Counted from the first letter of the stretch, positions 5,341 to 12,996 are shown. The stretch: 17,586 nt of DNA from Pseudomonadota bacterium (GCA_023428785.1 JAEYWU010000013.1:1-17586); one strand, 5' to 3'. Numbers and translations are program-made. The notes: generated from the letters alone by a model not told the origin.

Positions 5341-7425
5341 CTAGAAGTAGATCGGCTCGCGATCCTCGCGGCGCGTCTCGGCCGGTTGGGGCGCGGGCGT
5401 CGCGGGGGTCGGGTTCTGTGGATCCTGGCGGGGCGGCTGCTGCGGCTGGGGCTGGCCGGGCTGGACCGGCTCGGGCATGGGCACGGGCTCGCCGCCCGCT
5501 CCATCGCCACCGCCGAACAGGCCGCCGATGCCGTCGAGGATGTCCCCGATCGGATCTTCGCCCTCGGCCAGCAGGCCTTCTTCCCAGCCCTCGGGCATGG
5601 GCGGGCCGTCGGGGATTTCCTGGACGTTCAGGCGCGGCAGGGCCGCGGCCATGAACTGGCGCCAGATAGCGGCAGGCGCGCCGCCGCCGGTGACCCGGCG
5701 CATGGGGGTGTTGTCGTCGCGGCCGACCCAGACGGCGGTCACGAAGCCGCCAGTGTAGCCGACGAACCAGGCGTCCTTGTAGTCCGAGGTCGTGCCGGTC
5801 TTGCCCGCGAGGTCATAGCCCTCGATGGCTGCCGCGCGGGCGGTGCCGCCCGAGATCACGCCGCGCAGCATCTGGTTCATGTAGTAGAGCGGCGGGTTGT
5901 TTATGACCTGGACCGAGCCCTCGCCGTCGCGGCGCTCGTACAGGGTCTGGCCATCCCGGGTGCGGATGCGGGTGATGCCGTGGGCCCGCGCGCGGCGGCC
6001 GCCGTTCGCGAAGGCGGCATAGGACTGGGCCATCTCCAGCGGGCTGACCTCGACGGCGCCCAGGGCCATGGCCGGCTGAAGGTTGACGTTGGAGGTGATG
6101 CCCAGGCGGCGCGCCGCCGAGGCGACGCGGTCGCGGCCGACGCGGTCGGCGACATAGGCGGCCACGGTGTTGGTCGACTGGGCCACGGCCTGGCTCATGG
6201 TCATGCGGCCGCGGAAGGTCCCGTCATAGTTCCGGGGCGACCAGTTGCCGATGGTGACGGGCTCGTCGTTGACCGGGGTGTCGGGCGTGTAGCCGGCCTC
6301 CATGGCCGCCAGATAGACGAACGGCTTGAAGGCCGAACCGGCCTGACGGCGGGCGTCGACGGCGCGGTTGAACTGGCTGTCGGCATAGGAGGCGCCGCCG
6401 ATCATGGCGCGCACCCGGCCCTCGCCATCGACCGCGACCAGGGCGGCCTGTTCGACGCCGCGCTCGCCGTCGCGCTCGATAATGTTGCGCACCGCCCGTT
6501 CGGCCTGGGCCTGGAGGGTGAGGTCCAAGGTGGTCTCGACTATCAGGTCGGCCCGGGTTTCGCCGATCAGGGCCTGGACCTCGCGGTCCAGCCAGTCGAC
6601 GAAATACTGGGCGTGCTGGGTGGCCAGGGTGCGCGAGACGCGCACGGGTTCCAGCACCGCCTGCTCGCGCTGCTCGGCGGTGATGACGCCGGCCTCCTCC
6701 ATTTCGTTGAGCACGACGTCGGCGCGCGCGGCCGCCCGCTCGGTCTCGGACAGGGGCGAATAGCGCGACGGAGCCTTCAGCAGGCCCGCCAGAAGCGCGG
6801 CCTCACCGATGGTCAGCTCATTGGCGGACTTGTCGAAATAGCGCTGGGCGGCGGCCTCGATTCCATAGGCCCCGGCGCCGAAATAGACCCGGTTCAGATA
6901 GAGCTCGAGAATCTCCTCCTTGGAGAAGCGCAGTTCGAGCCAGACGGCCAGCATGATCTCCTGGACCTTGCGGCGCATGGTCTGGTCGGGCGTGAGGAAC
7001 AGGTTCTTGACCAGCTGCTGGGTCAGGGTCGAACCGCCCTGGACCACGCGGCCCGCACGCATGTTGGCGACCATGGCGCGAACCATGCCGATCGGGTCGA
7101 AGCCGGGGTGGTGATAGAAGCGCCGGTCCTCCACCGCGATAAAGGCGGCGGGCACATAGTCGGGCAGGGTTTCAAGCTCGATCGGCGGGGACTGCTCGGA
7201 GCCCCGGGCCGCGATCAGCACGCCGTTCCGGTCCAGATAGGTGACACCCGGGATGCGCTCGATCGCGTCCAGGGTGGAGGTGTCGGGCAGACCGCGCGCA
7301 AAGACCGCCAGGAAGACGACCGCGAAGATCAGTCCCCAGACGCCCAGGACGCCGCCCCAATAGACCAGCCGGCCCATCGGCGAACGCCGGGCCGTCTGTT
7401 CGCCGCCGTGATGGCCGTGGCTCAT
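5341..7425 (-). CDS. bifunctional penicillin-binding protein 1A (GT51 + transpeptidase)
   Basis: A 694-aa class A PBP that polymerises lipid II and cross-links peptidoglycan in the periplasm. A short cytoplasmic tail precedes one transmembrane helix (about 22-45). The glycosyltransferase GT51 domain (about 70-240) has catalytic Glu99 in VEDRRFYHHPG and the motif QGGSTLTQQLVKN (129-141). The transpeptidase domain (about 325-600) has the nucleophile S364 in SAFK (364-367), STN (417-419) and KTGTT (542-546). A glycine- then proline/glutamine-rich tail (about 632-690) follows and is probably disordered. The N terminus MSHGHHGG is histidine-rich. GAGGA lies about 10 nt before the ATG. It leads a minus-strand run with the DedA gene only 7 bp downstream. 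Length and motif order are those of a complete enzyme. Confidence 0.96.
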   Translation of the reverse strand: MSHGHHGGEQTARRSPMGRLVYWGGVLGVWGLIFAVVFLAVFARGLPDTSTLDAIERIPGVTYLDRNGVLIAARGSEQSPPIELETLPDYVPAAFIAVEDRRFYHHPGFDPIGMVRAMVANMRAGRVVQGGSTLTQQLVKNLFLTPDQTMRRKVQEIMLAVWLELRFSKEEILELYLNRVYFGAGAYGIEAAAQRYFDKSANELTIGEAALLAGLLKAPSRYSPLSETERAAARADVVLNEMEEAGVITAEQREQAVLEPVRVSRTLATQHAQYFVDWLDREVQALIGETRADLIVETTLDLTLQAQAERAVRNIIERDGERGVEQAALVAVDGEGRVRAMIGGASYADSQFNRAVDARRQAGSAFKPFVYLAAMEAGYTPDTPVNDEPVTIGNWSPRNYDGTFRGRMTMSQAVAQSTNTVAAYVADRVGRDRVASAARRLGITSNVNLQPAMALGAVEVSPLEMAQSYAAFANGGRRARAHGITRIRTRDGQTLYERRDGEGSVQVINNPPLYYMNQMLRGVISGGTARAAAIEGYDLAGKTGTTSDYKDAWFVGYTGGFVTAVWVGRDDNTPMRRVTGGGAPAAIWRQFMAAALPRLNVQEIPDGPPMPEGWEEGLLAEGEDPIGDILDGIGGLFGGGDGAGGEPVPMPEPVQPGQPQPQQPPRQDPQNPTPATPAPQPAETRREDREPIYF

Positions 7426-7452
7426 CGACGCTTGTTCCTCGCTTGACGCCTA

Positions 7453-7467
7453 CCTTAGCGACTAAGG
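7453..7467. repeat. 15-bp dyad upstream of the PBP1A gene
   Basis: CCTTAG-CGA-CTAAGG is a perfect inverted repeat with 6-bp arms, beginning 28 bases ahead of the PBP1A start codon. Its position suits an operator or a leader hairpin. Six-base dyads also occur by chance in a window of this size, so confidence is low. Confidence 0.3.
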
Positions 7468-7472
7468 CAGAC

Positions 7473-7506
7473 GCGGCTTGCCAGACCGTTCCTGACGCGG
7501 CAAGCC
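7473..7506 (-). terminator. possible terminator hairpin after the alpha/beta hydrolase gene
   Basis: GGCTTGCC (7475-7482) and GGCAAGCC (7499-7506) form a perfect 8-bp stem around a 16-nt loop, 28 bases past the hydrolase stop. There is no T tract on the minus strand beyond it, so it may be a weak terminator or an RNA 3'-end stabiliser. Confidence 0.35.
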
Positions 7507-7534
7507 CGCGCCCCCCTCACGGAAACGTGAAAGG

Positions 7535-8437
7535 TCACTCCGGCGAAAGAAAGGCGTCCACTTCGGCGAGGAAGCGCGTGGGGTTGTCGAACATGATGAA
7601 GTGGGCCGCATCGGGCACCCGGACCAGCCGCGCGCCGGGGACATTGGCGTAGGAGGCGACGTAATAGGCGTCGAGCTGGGCGTCGGTCAGAGGCGCGCCG
7701 ACCGGGGTGACATAGAGCACAGTCACGGGCGCGGTGATGTTGGCCAGTTCGGGCCTTAGGTCAGTAACGATCAGCTCGTAGAACGACCGGCCGGCCACGT
7801 CATAGTCGCTGTCGAGCGTGTGCTGGATCGGCGCCTCGCGGCGGGATTCGGTCAGGACCATGCCGTTGATGGTCATTTCGGCGCGGGCGCGGCGCTGGTC
7901 CTCGGGGACGTTGCGGATGCCCTCCCGGATCTGTTCGGCGACGGGGCGCACCTGCTCGGGCGTGGCGCCGGGCGGGCCGAACATGGCGCCCATGAAGGGC
8001 ATCATGTCCACGACCATCAGCCGGCCAACCAGATCCGGATTCCGCGCGGCCAGGACCATGCCCATCCAGCCGCCCATGGAGTGGCCGATGGCGGCGGGGC
8101 GGACAAGGCCCTGTTCACGGATGTAGCGCGCGATCTCGGCCGCCACGGGTTGGCCGACCTGATCGCCGACGGCGTTGGCTCCGGCGGGGCGTCCGGCGAA
8201 GCCCGAGACCCAGACCCGGTGCACGCGGTGGCCGGTCGAGACCAGATGGGCGGCCGTCTCGTCCCAGATGGACGGATGCGACGTCAGGCCCGGGATGAGC
8301 AAGACGTCGGACCCAGCCCCCTCGACCGACACGGCGATGCGGTCGGAGACGAAGGGCCGCGCTGCGGGAGCGCCGGTGGTGGCGCAGGCGGCCAGGCCCA
8401 CGGCTCCGAAGCCCATGAGAAGATTACGACGGTCCAT
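7535..8437 (-). CDS. alpha/beta hydrolase, probable Tat-exported lipoprotein
   Basis: A 300-aa alpha/beta-hydrolase-fold protein. The N terminus MDRRNLLMGFGAVGLAAC carries a twin-arginine-like motif (DRRNLLM) and a lipobox LAAC with C18 as the lipidated cysteine, so it is probably folded in the cytoplasm, exported by Tat and anchored in the membrane. The nucleophile elbow GHSMGG puts the catalytic serine at S120, and H279 in PDAAHFIMFDNP is the catalytic histidine. LLIPGLTSHPSIWDE (46-60) supplies the oxyanion region. The acid residue is less clear; D252 is a candidate. A cap region (about 150-220) rich in methionine and arginine separates the halves. The substrate is unknown; esters, lactones or other small acyl compounds are likely. 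It appears to be transcribed alone, with a hairpin downstream. Confidence 0.88.
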   Translation of the reverse strand: MDRRNLLMGFGAVGLAACATTGAPAARPFVSDRIAVSVEGAGSDVLLIPGLTSHPSIWDETAAHLVSTGHRVHRVWVSGFAGRPAGANAVGDQVGQPVAAEIARYIREQGLVRPAAIGHSMGGWMGMVLAARNPDLVGRLMVVDMMPFMGAMFGPPGATPEQVRPVAEQIREGIRNVPEDQRRARAEMTINGMVLTESRREAPIQHTLDSDYDVAGRSFYELIVTDLRPELANITAPVTVLYVTPVGAPLTDAQLDAYYVASYANVPGARLVRVPDAAHFIMFDNPTRFLAEVDAFLSPE

Positions 8438-8545
8438 GAGACGCTCCCCTGATCTGGCGCGGACACTGGCGGGCCCGGGACGGGCTGTCCATCGGGAGAC
8501 TTAGCTGTTTCCGCTCGGACTTTAAAATGCAAAGTGACGGGATCG

Positions 8546-8576
8546 AAAAAGGGCGGCGGGATAACCGCCGCCCTTT
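8546..8576 (-). terminator. intrinsic terminator of the POT transporter gene
   Basis: A perfect 12-bp stem, AAAGGGCGGCGG (8548-8559) pairing with CCGCCGCCCTTT (8565-8576), encloses a 5-nt loop. Read on the minus strand it ends in five Ts (complement of 8546-8550). It lies about 30 bases past the transporter's stop and is the clearest Rho-independent terminator in the window. Confidence 0.88.
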
Positions 8577-8604
8577 CCCTCTTCAGGCCGTCTTCAGGCC
8601 GTTA

Positions 8605-10539
8605 TCAGGCCTTGTGTTCGCCGGTCTCGGCGTCGATGTCGGCCGGACCATCGTCCAGACGCGTATCGCCCGCGGCCGTCGGCGCATCGTCGGAGCCTTC
8701 GCCCCACTTGCCGATGATGAAGCTGAGCACCAGGAAGACGACGCCGCAGACGACGCCGGCCCAGCCCATCTGCTGGAAGCCGCCGAGCGAGGTCTCGAGC
8801 GCGCCGGCCGGATCCAGCACCTGGCCGCCGACCGTCTCGGTGCCCAGGCTGGCGGCGATGGCGCCGCCGACATACTGGGCGATCGAGGAGGCCAGGAACC
8901 AGACCGCCATCATGAAGCTGACGACGGACGGCAGGCTGAGCTTGGTGATCTGCGACAGGCCCACGGGCGACACGCAGAGCTCACCGGTGGTGTGCAGCAG
9001 ATACAGGACCGCCAGCAGGAAGAGCGGGGCGCGGAACGCCTCGTTCACGAAGCCGGCCTCGACGCCCCAGACCACGATCAGGAAGCCCAGGCCGACCTGC
9101 AGCAGGCCGAGCGCGAACTTCAGCACCGGGTTCGGGTCCTTGTTCTTCTTGCCCAGCCCGGCCCAGAGGGCGGCGAAGATGGGGGCGAAGATCAGGATGT
9201 AGCCGGCGTTGAACGACTGGGTCTGGGCGGCGGTCAGAGTGGTGTCGATCCACAGGCCCGACGGCGTGACGCCCGCCTCGGCCAGCTGGGCCGGGGTGCC
9301 CCACCACATGCCCAGGAACTGGGTCGCGGCGGCGGTCAGGTTCAGGTCGACGTTGCGGTCCGTGAACAGGTTCAGCGAGGTGCCGGCCTGTTCGAACAGG
9401 GTCCAGAAGACCACCGCGCCGCCGATCAGGACGGTCGCCAGGATCATGTGCTTGCGCTGGGTCCAGGTCTTGGCGCCCAGCAGGATGATCAGGGCGATGG
9501 CGATCAGCGAGGCGATGGTCGAGAAGGCGAGCACCGTGCCGACCAGTCCGTTGTTCGGGACCAGGAAGAAGACCACGCCGACGCCCAGGATGCCGCCGAG
9601 GTAGATCAGCCATTCGCGGTTGATCGGGCCGAGGATCGGCTGGGCCAGGCGCTCGGGGTTCGGCGGCTCGCCGTTGCCCTGCAGGAGCGGCTTGCCGAGC
9701 ACGAAGACGATCCAGCCCAGCGCCATGCCGGCGCCGGCCAGGCCGAAGCCCCAGTTCCAGCCGTAGGTCTGTCCCAGATAGCCGCAGAGCACCGCGGCCC
9801 AGAAGGCCCCGAGGTTGATGCCGTAGTAGTAGAGGGTGAAGCCCGAATCCCGGCGCGGATCGCCCTGGGTGTAGAGCTGGCCGACGATCGAGGAGATGTT
9901 CGGCTTGAGGAAGGCGACGCCCATGATGATCAGCGAAACGGCCAGGTAGAAGGCGTTCAGGCCGTTCTGGTCGCGATCCTGCTGCATGACGTAGTCTTCA
10001 GCTTCCATCACCGCGGGCAGGCCGGAATCGGCGGGCAGGTTCTGGATGGCGATGCCGCCGTCCTCGGCGGGGCCGAACTCGTAGCGCTGGCCGTCGATCA
10101 TGATGCCGACCTCGCGCGCATCCGCGCGGCCTTCGGCGACGATCTCGTAGGTCGTGCCCTGGTAGGTCAGGGTCTCGGTGGCCGGGCGGCCTTCGTAGGC
10201 CATCAGGCCGTGGCCCGCGACCAGCAGCAGCGCGCCGAAGGCGATGGCCTTGCGCGTGCCCAGCCAGCGGTCGGCGATGATGCCGCCGATCAGGGGCAGA
10301 AGGTAAACGAGGGAGGTGTAGGAACCGTAGGTTTCCGACGCCGTGGCGTCGTTAAACAGGAAGTGCTGGGTCAGGTAGAAGATCAGCAGACCCCGCATGC
10401 CGTAGTAGGAGAAGCGCTCCCACATCTCGGCGAAGAACAGGATGATCAGTCCCTTCGGATGGTTCCGAAGCATCTGTGTGAGAACCGGCGCCCCGGTCAC
10501 CAGGGTGACCAGTATGCCCAGCAGAATGACGATGTTCAT
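8605..10539 (-). CDS. POT/PTR-family proton-coupled peptide transporter with extra periplasmic segment
   Basis: A 644-aa proton-dependent oligopeptide transporter. The family signature EMWERFSYYGMR (38-49) carries the proton-coupling ExxER residues E38, E41 and R42, and LLPLIGGIIADRWLGTRK (80-97) is the loop after helix 2. The ATG at 10537-10539 is preferred over the upstream extension because AGGGA lies 6 nt before it and the extra residues look non-coding. Most bacterial POT proteins are near 500 aa. The excess here includes residues about 116-192, a soluble, partly beta-like stretch between helices 3 and 4 that should face the periplasm, and an acidic C-terminal tail (about 610-644). It probably imports di- and tripeptides. 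The gene is monocistronic with a strong terminator. The stop is followed at once by an in-frame TAA and two copies of an 11-base repeat. Confidence 0.93.
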   Translation of the reverse strand: MNIVILLGILVTLVTGAPVLTQMLRNHPKGLIILFFAEMWERFSYYGMRGLLIFYLTQHFLFNDATASETYGSYTSLVYLLPLIGGIIADRWLGTRKAIAFGALLLVAGHGLMAYEGRPATETLTYQGTTYEIVAEGRADAREVGIMIDGQRYEFGPAEDGGIAIQNLPADSGLPAVMEAEDYVMQQDRDQNGLNAFYLAVSLIIMGVAFLKPNISSIVGQLYTQGDPRRDSGFTLYYYGINLGAFWAAVLCGYLGQTYGWNWGFGLAGAGMALGWIVFVLGKPLLQGNGEPPNPERLAQPILGPINREWLIYLGGILGVGVVFFLVPNNGLVGTVLAFSTIASLIAIALIILLGAKTWTQRKHMILATVLIGGAVVFWTLFEQAGTSLNLFTDRNVDLNLTAAATQFLGMWWGTPAQLAEAGVTPSGLWIDTTLTAAQTQSFNAGYILIFAPIFAALWAGLGKKNKDPNPVLKFALGLLQVGLGFLIVVWGVEAGFVNEAFRAPLFLLAVLYLLHTTGELCVSPVGLSQITKLSLPSVVSFMMAVWFLASSIAQYVGGAIAASLGTETVGGQVLDPAGALETSLGGFQQMGWAGVVCGVVFLVLSFIIGKWGEGSDDAPTAAGDTRLDDGPADIDAETGEHKA

Positions 10540-10580
10540 GGAAATCCCTACTCCACGGCGGCGCGCATAGCCTTGCGCTG

Positions 10581-10603
10581 ATCCGCCCCCTTGCGGCGCG
10601 GAT
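10581..10603. repeat. small dyad in the POT gene upstream region
   Basis: ATCCGC (10581-10586) and GCGGAT (10598-10603) form a perfect 6-bp inverted repeat about 40-65 bases ahead of the transporter start. It lies near a weak promoter-like TTGTAA...TCCTAT arrangement on the minus strand. It could be a regulator site or a leader hairpin; chance is not excluded. Confidence 0.2.
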
Positions 10604-10640
10604 AGGAACACCATGGAAAGGCCTATTACAAGCCGTAACC

Positions 10641-10760
10641 TTAAGTGCAGAAGGCGATGACGGCGTCGACCCAGAGGGTCAGGCCCTCGCGCCACCACAG
10701 CCAGCAGCCCAGAAGCGTCAGCGAAACGAAGCCCGCGCCGAGGGCCAGCCAGCGTCTCAT
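10641..10760 (-). CDS. 39-aa hydrophobic small protein coupled to the MFS gene
   Basis: A short frame begins with ATG at 10758-10760, inside the ATGA overlap with the stop of the MFS transporter, and ends with TAA at 10641-10643. The product, MRRWLALGAGFVSLTLLGCW followed by LWWREGLTLWVDAVIAFCT, has a positively charged N terminus and one strong transmembrane segment (about 4-22), then an amphipathic tryptophan-rich tail. No family was recognised. The exact ATGA overlap, the MarR-MFS operon context and the membrane-protein composition favour a real gene, perhaps a small partner or stabiliser of the transporter. The alternative is a chance frame: in GC-rich DNA a 39-codon frame is not rare. 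Conservation would decide. Confidence 0.55.
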   Translation of the reverse strand: MRRWLALGAGFVSLTLLGCWLWWREGLTLWVDAVIAFCT

Positions 10761-11974
10761 GCGGGCGCGCCTTCGGTCCTGAGGGTGGTCTCGCGGATGG
10801 GCAGATTGGCCACCGAGGCGACGAAGGCCAGCACCACCGAAGCCAGCCAGATCGCGTCGTAGGAGCCGAAGGCCGAGAAGGCCACGCCCGCCAGCCAGGC
10901 TCCGAGGAAGGCTCCGACCTGATGGCTGAGGAAGACGATGCCGCCGAGCGCCGACAGGTGCCTCACGCCATAGATCATGGCCACCAGCCCGTTGGTCAGG
11001 GGCACGGTTCCCAGCCACAGGAAGCCGAAGGCCGAGGCGAACACCAGCGCCGAGACCGAGGACAGGGGCGTCAGCATGAAGACGATGATCGACACGCCCC
11101 TCAGCGCATAGAGAGCGACCAGCAGCCGCTTCTTGGACCACTTGGAGCCCCAGGCTCCCCAGAGCGCCGAGCCCAGGATGTTGAACAGGCCGATCAGGGC
11201 CAGACACATCGCGCCGACGCCCGGATTCAGTCCCTGATCCCTGAGATAGGCGGGCAGGTGGGTGCCGACGAAGGCGATGTGAAAGCCGCAAACGAAGAAG
11301 CCGAGGTTCAGCATCCAATAGGACGGATGGGCGGCGGCCTCCTTGAGCGCTTCCTTGAGCGGCGGTCCGTCGGTGGCGCCCTGGCCCTGAGGCTTGCCAG
11401 CCAGACCCATCGCCAGCGGCAGGATCAGAGCGATCAGGCCCCCGAGCACGATCAGGGTCAGACGCCAATCGAGCCAGTCGATCAGCCCTTGGGCGAAGGG
11501 CACGACCAGGAACTGACCTAGCGACCCACCCGCCGTGACGATGCCGAAGGCGAGGGTCCGTTTGCCCGCCGGCACGGCGCGCCCGACCGCGCCCAGCACC
11601 ACCACGAAGGTGCAGCCCGCCATGGCGAGGCCGACCAGCACGCCGAAGCCCAGCATCACCCCGAACAGGCCTGCGGCCCAGGAGGCGATCAGCAGGCCGG
11701 CGATATAGACGACGGCGCCGACGGCCGAGACCTTGCCAGCGCCATGTTTGTCGGCCCAGGCGCCGACGAAGGGCTGGATGAGGCCGAAGAGCAGGTTCTG
11801 GATCGCCACAGCCAGGCCAAAGGACTCCCGGCCGATATTCAGTTCGACGCCCATCGGCGTCAGGAACAGGCCGAAGGACTGACGCACGCCCATCGACAGG
11901 GTGACGACCACGGCCCCGGCCAGGACCATGATCCAGGCGCGATTTGAGAGCTTTTCGGACGCGGACTCAGACAC
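10757..11974 (-). CDS. MFS transporter, 12-TM, MarR-linked
   Basis: A 405-aa major facilitator with about twelve transmembrane helices in two halves. A motif-A-like loop GAWADKHGAGKV (71-82) follows helix 2, and the N-terminal helix contains VTLSMGVRQSFGLFL. The start is a GTG at 11972-11974 that overlaps the end of the marR gene by 8 nt (GTGTCTGA), so translation is probably coupled. The sequence style recalls monocarboxylate or drug-type MFS permeases, but nothing visible fixes the substrate. Being co-transcribed behind a MarR repressor suggests export or import of a small aromatic or phenolic compound that also acts as inducer; this is inference. The stop overlaps the start of a 39-codon membrane ORF. 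Confidence 0.9.
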   Translation of the reverse strand: MSESASEKLSNRAWIMVLAGAVVVTLSMGVRQSFGLFLTPMGVELNIGRESFGLAVAIQNLLFGLIQPFVGAWADKHGAGKVSAVGAVVYIAGLLIASWAAGLFGVMLGFGVLVGLAMAGCTFVVVLGAVGRAVPAGKRTLAFGIVTAGGSLGQFLVVPFAQGLIDWLDWRLTLIVLGGLIALILPLAMGLAGKPQGQGATDGPPLKEALKEAAAHPSYWMLNLGFFVCGFHIAFVGTHLPAYLRDQGLNPGVGAMCLALIGLFNILGSALWGAWGSKWSKKRLLVALYALRGVSIIVFMLTPLSSVSALVFASAFGFLWLGTVPLTNGLVAMIYGVRHLSALGGIVFLSHQVGAFLGAWLAGVAFSAFGSYDAIWLASVVLAFVASVANLPIRETTLRTEGAPA

Positions 11975-12374
11975 GGGCTTCGACCTCGCTCAGCATGTCG
12001 ACGAGCGCGCGGCTGCGTGGACCCAGGACCCGGTCGACCTTTTCCTGGGCGGCGCGCCAGTGGGGCAGGGCGCGTACCAGCGCCATCATGCCCTGATCCG
12101 AAAGGGACAGGCGCTGGACCCGGCCGTCGGCGGCGGTCTCGATCAGGCCCTGACGGATCAGCGGCTGGACCGTGCGCCACAGGCCGCTCTTCTCGTGGGC
12201 GGTCGCCTCGGACAGGTCGCCGAGCGTCGGCTGCTCCATGCGCGACAGCGTCCGCAGGATGGAGAACTGGGTCACCGTCAGGCCAGACGGCTCCAGCGCC
12301 TCGTCATAGAGTCGGGTCAGGGTGCGGGAGGCGCGGCGCAGGCGGCCGCACAGGCAGGGTTCGCGGGTATCCAT
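11967..12374 (-). CDS. MarR-family winged-helix regulator
   Basis: A 135-aa MarR protein. The winged helix spans about 33-100, with TVTQFSILRTLSRMEQPTLGDLSEAT at its start and the wing TAADGRVQRLSLSDQG (81-96). Helices at both ends form the dimer interface. The N terminus carries a CLC pair (C7 and C9) ahead of GRLRRASR, which could serve as a redox or metal switch, although many MarR proteins of this subgroup have similar cysteines. It leads the operon with the MFS transporter and the small ORF. A perfect palindrome 26 bases upstream (12401-12412) is the obvious site for autorepression. The family is certain; the inducer is unknown. Confidence 0.93.
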   Translation of the reverse strand: MDTREPCLCGRLRRASRTLTRLYDEALEPSGLTVTQFSILRTLSRMEQPTLGDLSEATAHEKSGLWRTVQPLIRQGLIETAADGRVQRLSLSDQGMMALVRALPHWRAAQEKVDRVLGPRSRALVDMLSEVEARV

Positions 12375-12395
12375 GGTCCGGCATCCAGATCACGA

Positions 12396-12417
12396 GATGA
12401 TTGCATATGCAACGATC
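12396..12417. promoter_or_regulatory. MarR operator candidate
   Basis: TTGCATATGCAA (12401-12412) is a perfect 12-bp palindrome, extended by GAT and ATC to an imperfect 22-bp dyad with two mismatched pairs. It lies 22 bases ahead of the marR start codon in an AT-rich patch, the size and place typical of MarR operators. It could also affect the divergent ruvC gene, which starts 79 bases further on. Confidence 0.65.
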
Positions 12418-12495
12418 TTCATGAGGCGGCCGATCCATCCGGGCCGCCCGGCCGGTCATTGTCCATCAACCTTCTTTGGGGCATGAACGGAACGA

Positions 12496-12996
12496 ATGGC
12501 GAACCAACCGACTCGAATCCTTGGTCTGGACCCGGGCCTGCGACGCACTGGCTGGGGCGTCGTCGCCGTTGACGGCTCACGCCTGAGCTGGATCGCGCAC
12601 GGGGTGGTGGCGCCCGACGACAAGGCGCCCTTCTCGGAGCGACTGCTGCATCTGCTGGAAGCCGTCTCGGAGATCTGTGCGGCCCATGCCTGCGACGAGG
12701 CGGCGATCGAGGAGGTCTTCGTCAACGCCAACCCGGCCTCGACGCTGAAGCTGGGGCAGGCGCGCGGCGCGGTCATCCTGGGTCCGGCGAAATGTGGGCT
12801 GAGCGTGGCTGAATATGCGCCCAACCTGATCAAGAAGGCGGTGGTCGGGGCCGGCCACGCCGACAAGAACCAGATCGCCTTCATGGTGCGCCGCCTGCTG
12901 CCGGCCGCGGGCGAGGTCTCGGCCGACGCCGCCGATGCACTGGCGGTGGCCATCACCCATGCGCAGCTGCGCCGGATGCGGGGGCTGGCGGCATGA
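12496..12996 (+). CDS. ruvC: Holliday junction resolvase RuvC
   Basis: A 166-aa crossover-junction endonuclease that cuts Holliday junctions symmetrically during recombinational repair. The acidic catalytic residues are visible: D12 in LGLDPGLRRTGWG, E72 in AAIEEVF, and D144 with D147 in SADAADALAVAITH. YAPNLIKKAVVGAGHADKNQI (108-128) is the conserved DNA-binding segment. Length is normal. The ribosome site before the ATG is weak (GGA at 5 nt). An out-of-frame ATG sits at 12483. It starts the ruv operon; its stop overlaps the ruvA start as ATGA. The yebC gene often found ahead of ruvC is absent; a divergent marR operon lies there instead. Confidence 0.97.
   Translation: MANQPTRILGLDPGLRRTGWGVVAVDGSRLSWIAHGVVAPDDKAPFSERLLHLLEAVSEICAAHACDEAAIEEVFVNANPASTLKLGQARGAVILGPAKCGLSVAEYAPNLIKKAVVGAGHADKNQIAFMVRRLLPAAGEVSADAADALAVAITHAQLRRMRGLAA

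Noticed and set aside
5334..5510. 59-codon N-terminal extension of the DedA protein
   Set aside because: Pro/Ser/Arg low-complexity text inside the PBP1A gene; the ATG at 5333 has its own ribosome site and gives the family length.
5092..7446. 784-codon plus-strand open frame opposite PBP1A
   Set aside because: Length reflects scarcity of stop codons antisense to a GC-rich gene. No domain is visible, while the minus strand encodes every PBP1A motif.
8577..8605. Two copies of an 11-base repeat after the POT stop codon as a regulatory element
   Set aside because: Only about two copies directly between the stop and the terminator; probably a small local duplication without function.
8527..10581. 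684-codon plus-strand open frame opposite the POT transporter
   Set aside because: Rich in Asp, Gln, Gly, Ala and Arg without any fold signal; the minus strand carries the POT signature and membrane helices.
10540..10698. 53-codon extension of the POT transporter
   Set aside because: It overlaps the 39-codon ORF and the upstream regulatory gap, is not POT-like, and a good ribosome site precedes the ATG at 10539.
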